DNA of 64,000 nt from Chryseobacterium oryzae. GTDB taxonomy: Bacteria; Bacteroidota; Bacteroidia; Flavobacteriales; Weeksellaceae. A program made the position numbers and the translations under genes. The notes under the pieces were generated by a model. The model was not told where the DNA came from, ran no database searches, and worked only from the letters and a program-made list of their open reading frames with translations. The first letter of the stretch is position 1. Every line of letters begins with the position of its first letter. Below, piece after piece: positions 62,229 to 64,000 of the stretch. The stretch is from contig NZ_CP094529.1 in the NCBI RefSeq assembly GCF_022811665.1, forward strand, positions 434,001-498,000, given 5' to 3'.

Positions 62229-63434
62229 ATGATGAACAACGAAGAAAAACCATCAACAGAGAACCTTCAACCTTCAGTCAATTTTGAAACTCTTGCGATA
62301 AGAACCCAAACGGAAAGAACTCAGTTTGATGAGCATTCTACGCCGCTTTTTCTTACATCAAGCTTTGTTTTTGAGGATGCAGAAGATATGAGAGCAAGTT
62401 TTGCTGAAGAGAAATCGAAAAATTTATACAGCCGTTTTTCAAATCCGAACGTCTCCGAATTTACAGACAAAATCGTACAAATGGAAGGCGCAGAAGCGGG
62501 ATATGCTTTTGCTACAGGAATGGCGGCTATTTATTCAACATTTGCGAGTTTGCTCAATGCAGGCGATCACATTGTGAGCTGTCAGTCGGTTTTTGGTTCA
62601 ACTCATACTCTGTTTACAAAATATTTCCCTAAATGGAATATTGAAACGACTTATTTTAAAGCAAATGATGCCGGAAATGTTGAAAAATATATTCAGCCAA
62701 ACACCAGAATACTTTATCTTGAAACCCCTACAAATCCTGCCATCGAAGTTTTGGATCTCGAATTTTTCGGAAAAATAGCCAGAAAGCATAATCTTCTGTT
62801 TATTGTAGATAACTGCTTTGCCACACCTTATCTTCAACAGCCCATAAAGTATGGAGCAGATATTGTGGTGCATTCTGCTACCAAATTAATTGACGGTCAA
62901 GGTCGAGTTTTGGGTGGTGTTGCCGTGGGAAAGGCAGATTTAATCCGTGAGATTTATCTCTTTGCGAGAAATACAGGACCGGCAATGTCTCCATTTAATG
63001 CCTGGGTTTTATCTAAAAGTTTAGAAACTTTAGCCATCCGTGTTGAAAAACATTGCGAAAATGCCTTAAAAGTAGCAGAATTTTTAGAAAATCATCCTCA
63101 GGTAGAATTGGTGAAATATCCTTTCCTAAAGTCTCATCCTAGTTACGAAATTGCCAAAAAGCAAATGAGATTAGGAGGGAATATTGTTGCCTTTGAAATT
63201 AAAGGAGGCATAGAAGGCGGAAGAAATTTTTTAGACAAAATTAAAATGTGTTCTCTTTCTGCCAATCTTGGTGATACAAGAACGATAGTAACGCATCCGG
63301 CTTCTACAACGCATTCTAAACTGTCTGATGACGAAAGAAATGAAGTTGGCATTACTGCAGGTTTGGTTCGTTGCTCTGTTGGTTTGGAGCATGTGGATGA
63401 TATTATTGCAGATCTGAAACAAGCGTTGGATTAA
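62229..63434 (+). CDS. metZ: O-acetyl/succinylhomoserine sulfhydrylase (trans-sulfuration family)
   Basis: The 401-residue PLP enzyme has SRFSNPNVSEF near residue 71, ATGMAAIYSTF near 99, DNCFATPYLQQP near 195 and the PLP Lys in HSATKLIDGQG near 218. MetZ-type enzymes make homocysteine from O-acyl-homoserine and sulfide, which fits its place between metX and metH. The first ~20 residues (KPSTENLQPSVN) are not conserved and derive from a seven-base repeat. A cystathionine gamma-synthase role is possible but less likely in this operon. Confidence 0.9.
   Translation: MMNNEEKPSTENLQPSVNFETLAIRTQTERTQFDEHSTPLFLTSSFVFEDAEDMRASFAEEKSKNLYSRFSNPNVSEFTDKIVQMEGAEAGYAFATGMAAIYSTFASLLNAGDHIVSCQSVFGSTHTLFTKYFPKWNIETTYFKANDAGNVEKYIQPNTRILYLETPTNPAIEVLDLEFFGKIARKHNLLFIVDNCFATPYLQQPIKYGADIVVHSATKLIDGQGRVLGGVAVGKADLIREIYLFARNTGPAMSPFNAWVLSKSLETLAIRVEKHCENALKVAEFLENHPQVELVKYPFLKSHPSYEIAKKQMRLGGNIVAFEIKGGIEGGRNFLDKIKMCSLSANLGDTRTIVTHPASTTHSKLSDDERNEVGITAGLVRCSVGLEHVDDIIADLKQALD
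62248..62275 (+). repeat. Four tandem seven-base units within the metZ N-terminus
   Basis: AACCATC, AACAGAG, AACCTTC and AACCTTC follow one another in register. They encode the nonconserved part of the MetZ N-terminus. Such heptamer arrays are, as I recall, common in flavobacterial intergenic DNA. Confidence 0.55.
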
Positions 63435-63444
63435 TTCAATGAAT

Positions 63445-63488
63445 GGGCTTTAGCCTGTTTGAATATAAAAGAAAAAATGGCTTTAGCC
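63445..63488 (+). repeat. Two copies of GGCTTTAGCC between metZ and metH
   Basis: GGCTTTAGCC occurs at 63446-63455 and 63479-63488, a 33-base step, each followed by an AATATAAAA-type stretch. The word is a short palindrome (GGCT-tt-AGCC). It looks like a dispersed intergenic repeat rather than a terminator. Confidence 0.6.
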
Positions 63489-63498
63489 TAAATATAAA

Positions 63499-64000
63499 AT
63501 GAAAAATTCAGAACAATTATACAAAGCATTATCCGACAGAATTTTAGTTCTGGACGGAGCAATGGGAACTATGTTGCAGCGGTACAAATTTGAAGAAGAA
63601 GATTATCGTGGCGAACGTTTCAAGGATTGGGAACATCCGGTAAAAGGAAATAACGATTTACTTTCATTAACGCAGCCTCATGCAATAAAGGAAGTTCATA
63701 AAAAATACTTGGAAGCTGGGGCAGATATTATAGAAACCAATACGTTTTCGGGAACTACGATTGCGATGGCAGATTATCACATGCAGGATTTGGTGTATGA
63801 ATTGAACTATGAATCTGCAAAAATTGCCAGAAAAGTTTGTGATGAATTCACAGCTCAAAATCCTGATAAACCGCGATTTGTTGCCGGTTCTATCGGGCCT
63901 ACCAACAGAACAGCGAGTTTAAGTCCTGATGTTAATGATCCGGGTTTTCGGGCGATTACTTTTGAAGAATTGCGTGTAGCTTACAAACAGCAATGTGAAG
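63499..64000 (+). CDS. metH: Methionine synthase, homocysteine-binding part (runs off the window)
   Basis: The frame starts at ATG 63499 ([20 protein letters not shown]) and is still open at the window end after 167 codons. The visible part matches the homocysteine S-methyltransferase domain: [10 protein letters not shown] (residues 18-27), ETNTFSGTT (about 81) and [18 protein letters not shown]. In MetH this domain comes first and holds zinc and homocysteine; the cobalamin parts would lie beyond the window. It could be only the first subunit of a split MetH, since the end is not seen. It is the fourth gene of the riboswitch-led operon. Confidence 0.92.
   Translation, partial: MKNSEQLYKALSDRILVLDGAMGTMLQRYKFEEEDYRGERFKDWEHPVKGNNDLLSLTQPHAIKEVHKKYLEAGADIIETNTFSGTTIAMADYHMQDLVYELNYESAKIARKVCDEFTAQNPDKPRFVAGSIGPTNRTASLSPDVNDPGFRAITFEELRVAYKQQCE

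Overview
The window looks like chromosome of a Bacteroidota bacterium of the Flavobacteriia, most likely close to Chryseobacterium (Weeksellaceae). The evidence is low GC content, a type A T9SS sorting domain, an OmpA protein with thrombospondin type 3 repeats, many flavobacterial families (DUF4292, DUF4254, CtlX, DUF4129/DUF4350), a bacillithiol gene (bshA), and repeated TAnnTTTG -7 promoter elements, some with a TTG -33 element 18-20 bases upstream. It reads as core chromosome. I see no phage, insertion sequence, CRISPR array, rRNA or tRNA.

Layout. 1-9 kb: end of a patatin-like lipase, nrnA, rpmH, an ftsE-like ATPase, a SlyD-like isomerase, a VF530-type protein, then a small basic ORF coupled to sbcD-sbcC. 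9-13.7 kb: a luciferase-like monooxygenase behind a TetR regulator, and clpB. 13.8-22 kb: an outer-membrane beta-barrel protein, two paralogous histidine kinase/response regulator pairs, a dienoyl-CoA-reductase-like SDR and a DUF1573 protein. 22-30.5 kb: dihydroorotase, a polysaccharide flippase, a sugar nucleotidyltransferase, a DUF4292 lipoprotein with an EnvC-like factor, tatA, DUF4254 and ribA. 30.5-43.7 kb: a GH3 enzyme with bshA, two amidinotransferase-fold enzymes, nadD, recJ, an ABC-F ATPase, smpB, an OmpA protein and a YebC protein. 43.8-54.8 kb: an LpxH-like phosphoesterase with a glycosyltransferase, then an RDD / SpoIIM / DUF4129 / DUF4350 / MoxR / DUF58 cluster. 54.8-64 kb: a T9SS cargo protein, an MGH1-like glucosidase, and a methionine operon metX - ACT-homoserine dehydrogenase - metZ - metH behind a SAM-I-type riboswitch.

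The most interesting signal is regulatory. The two kinase/regulator operons each start from a divergent intergenic region carrying GTTAAT direct repeats at 10-11 bp spacing. The repeats lie at identical distances from the -7 elements on both sides (26 bases on the kinase side, 22 on the divergent side). The two regulators share an identical 13-residue recognition helix, which suggests twin autoregulated systems reading the same DNA word. Other notable points are an ABC-F protein whose second composite ATP site has lost both halves, a dihydroorotase with Gln in place of the first metal-binding His, a homoserine dehydrogenase carrying aspartokinase-type ACT domains without the kinase, several apparently leaderless genes, and a start codon buried in a hairpin below the SAM riboswitch. 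I found no clearly undescribed defence or mobile system.
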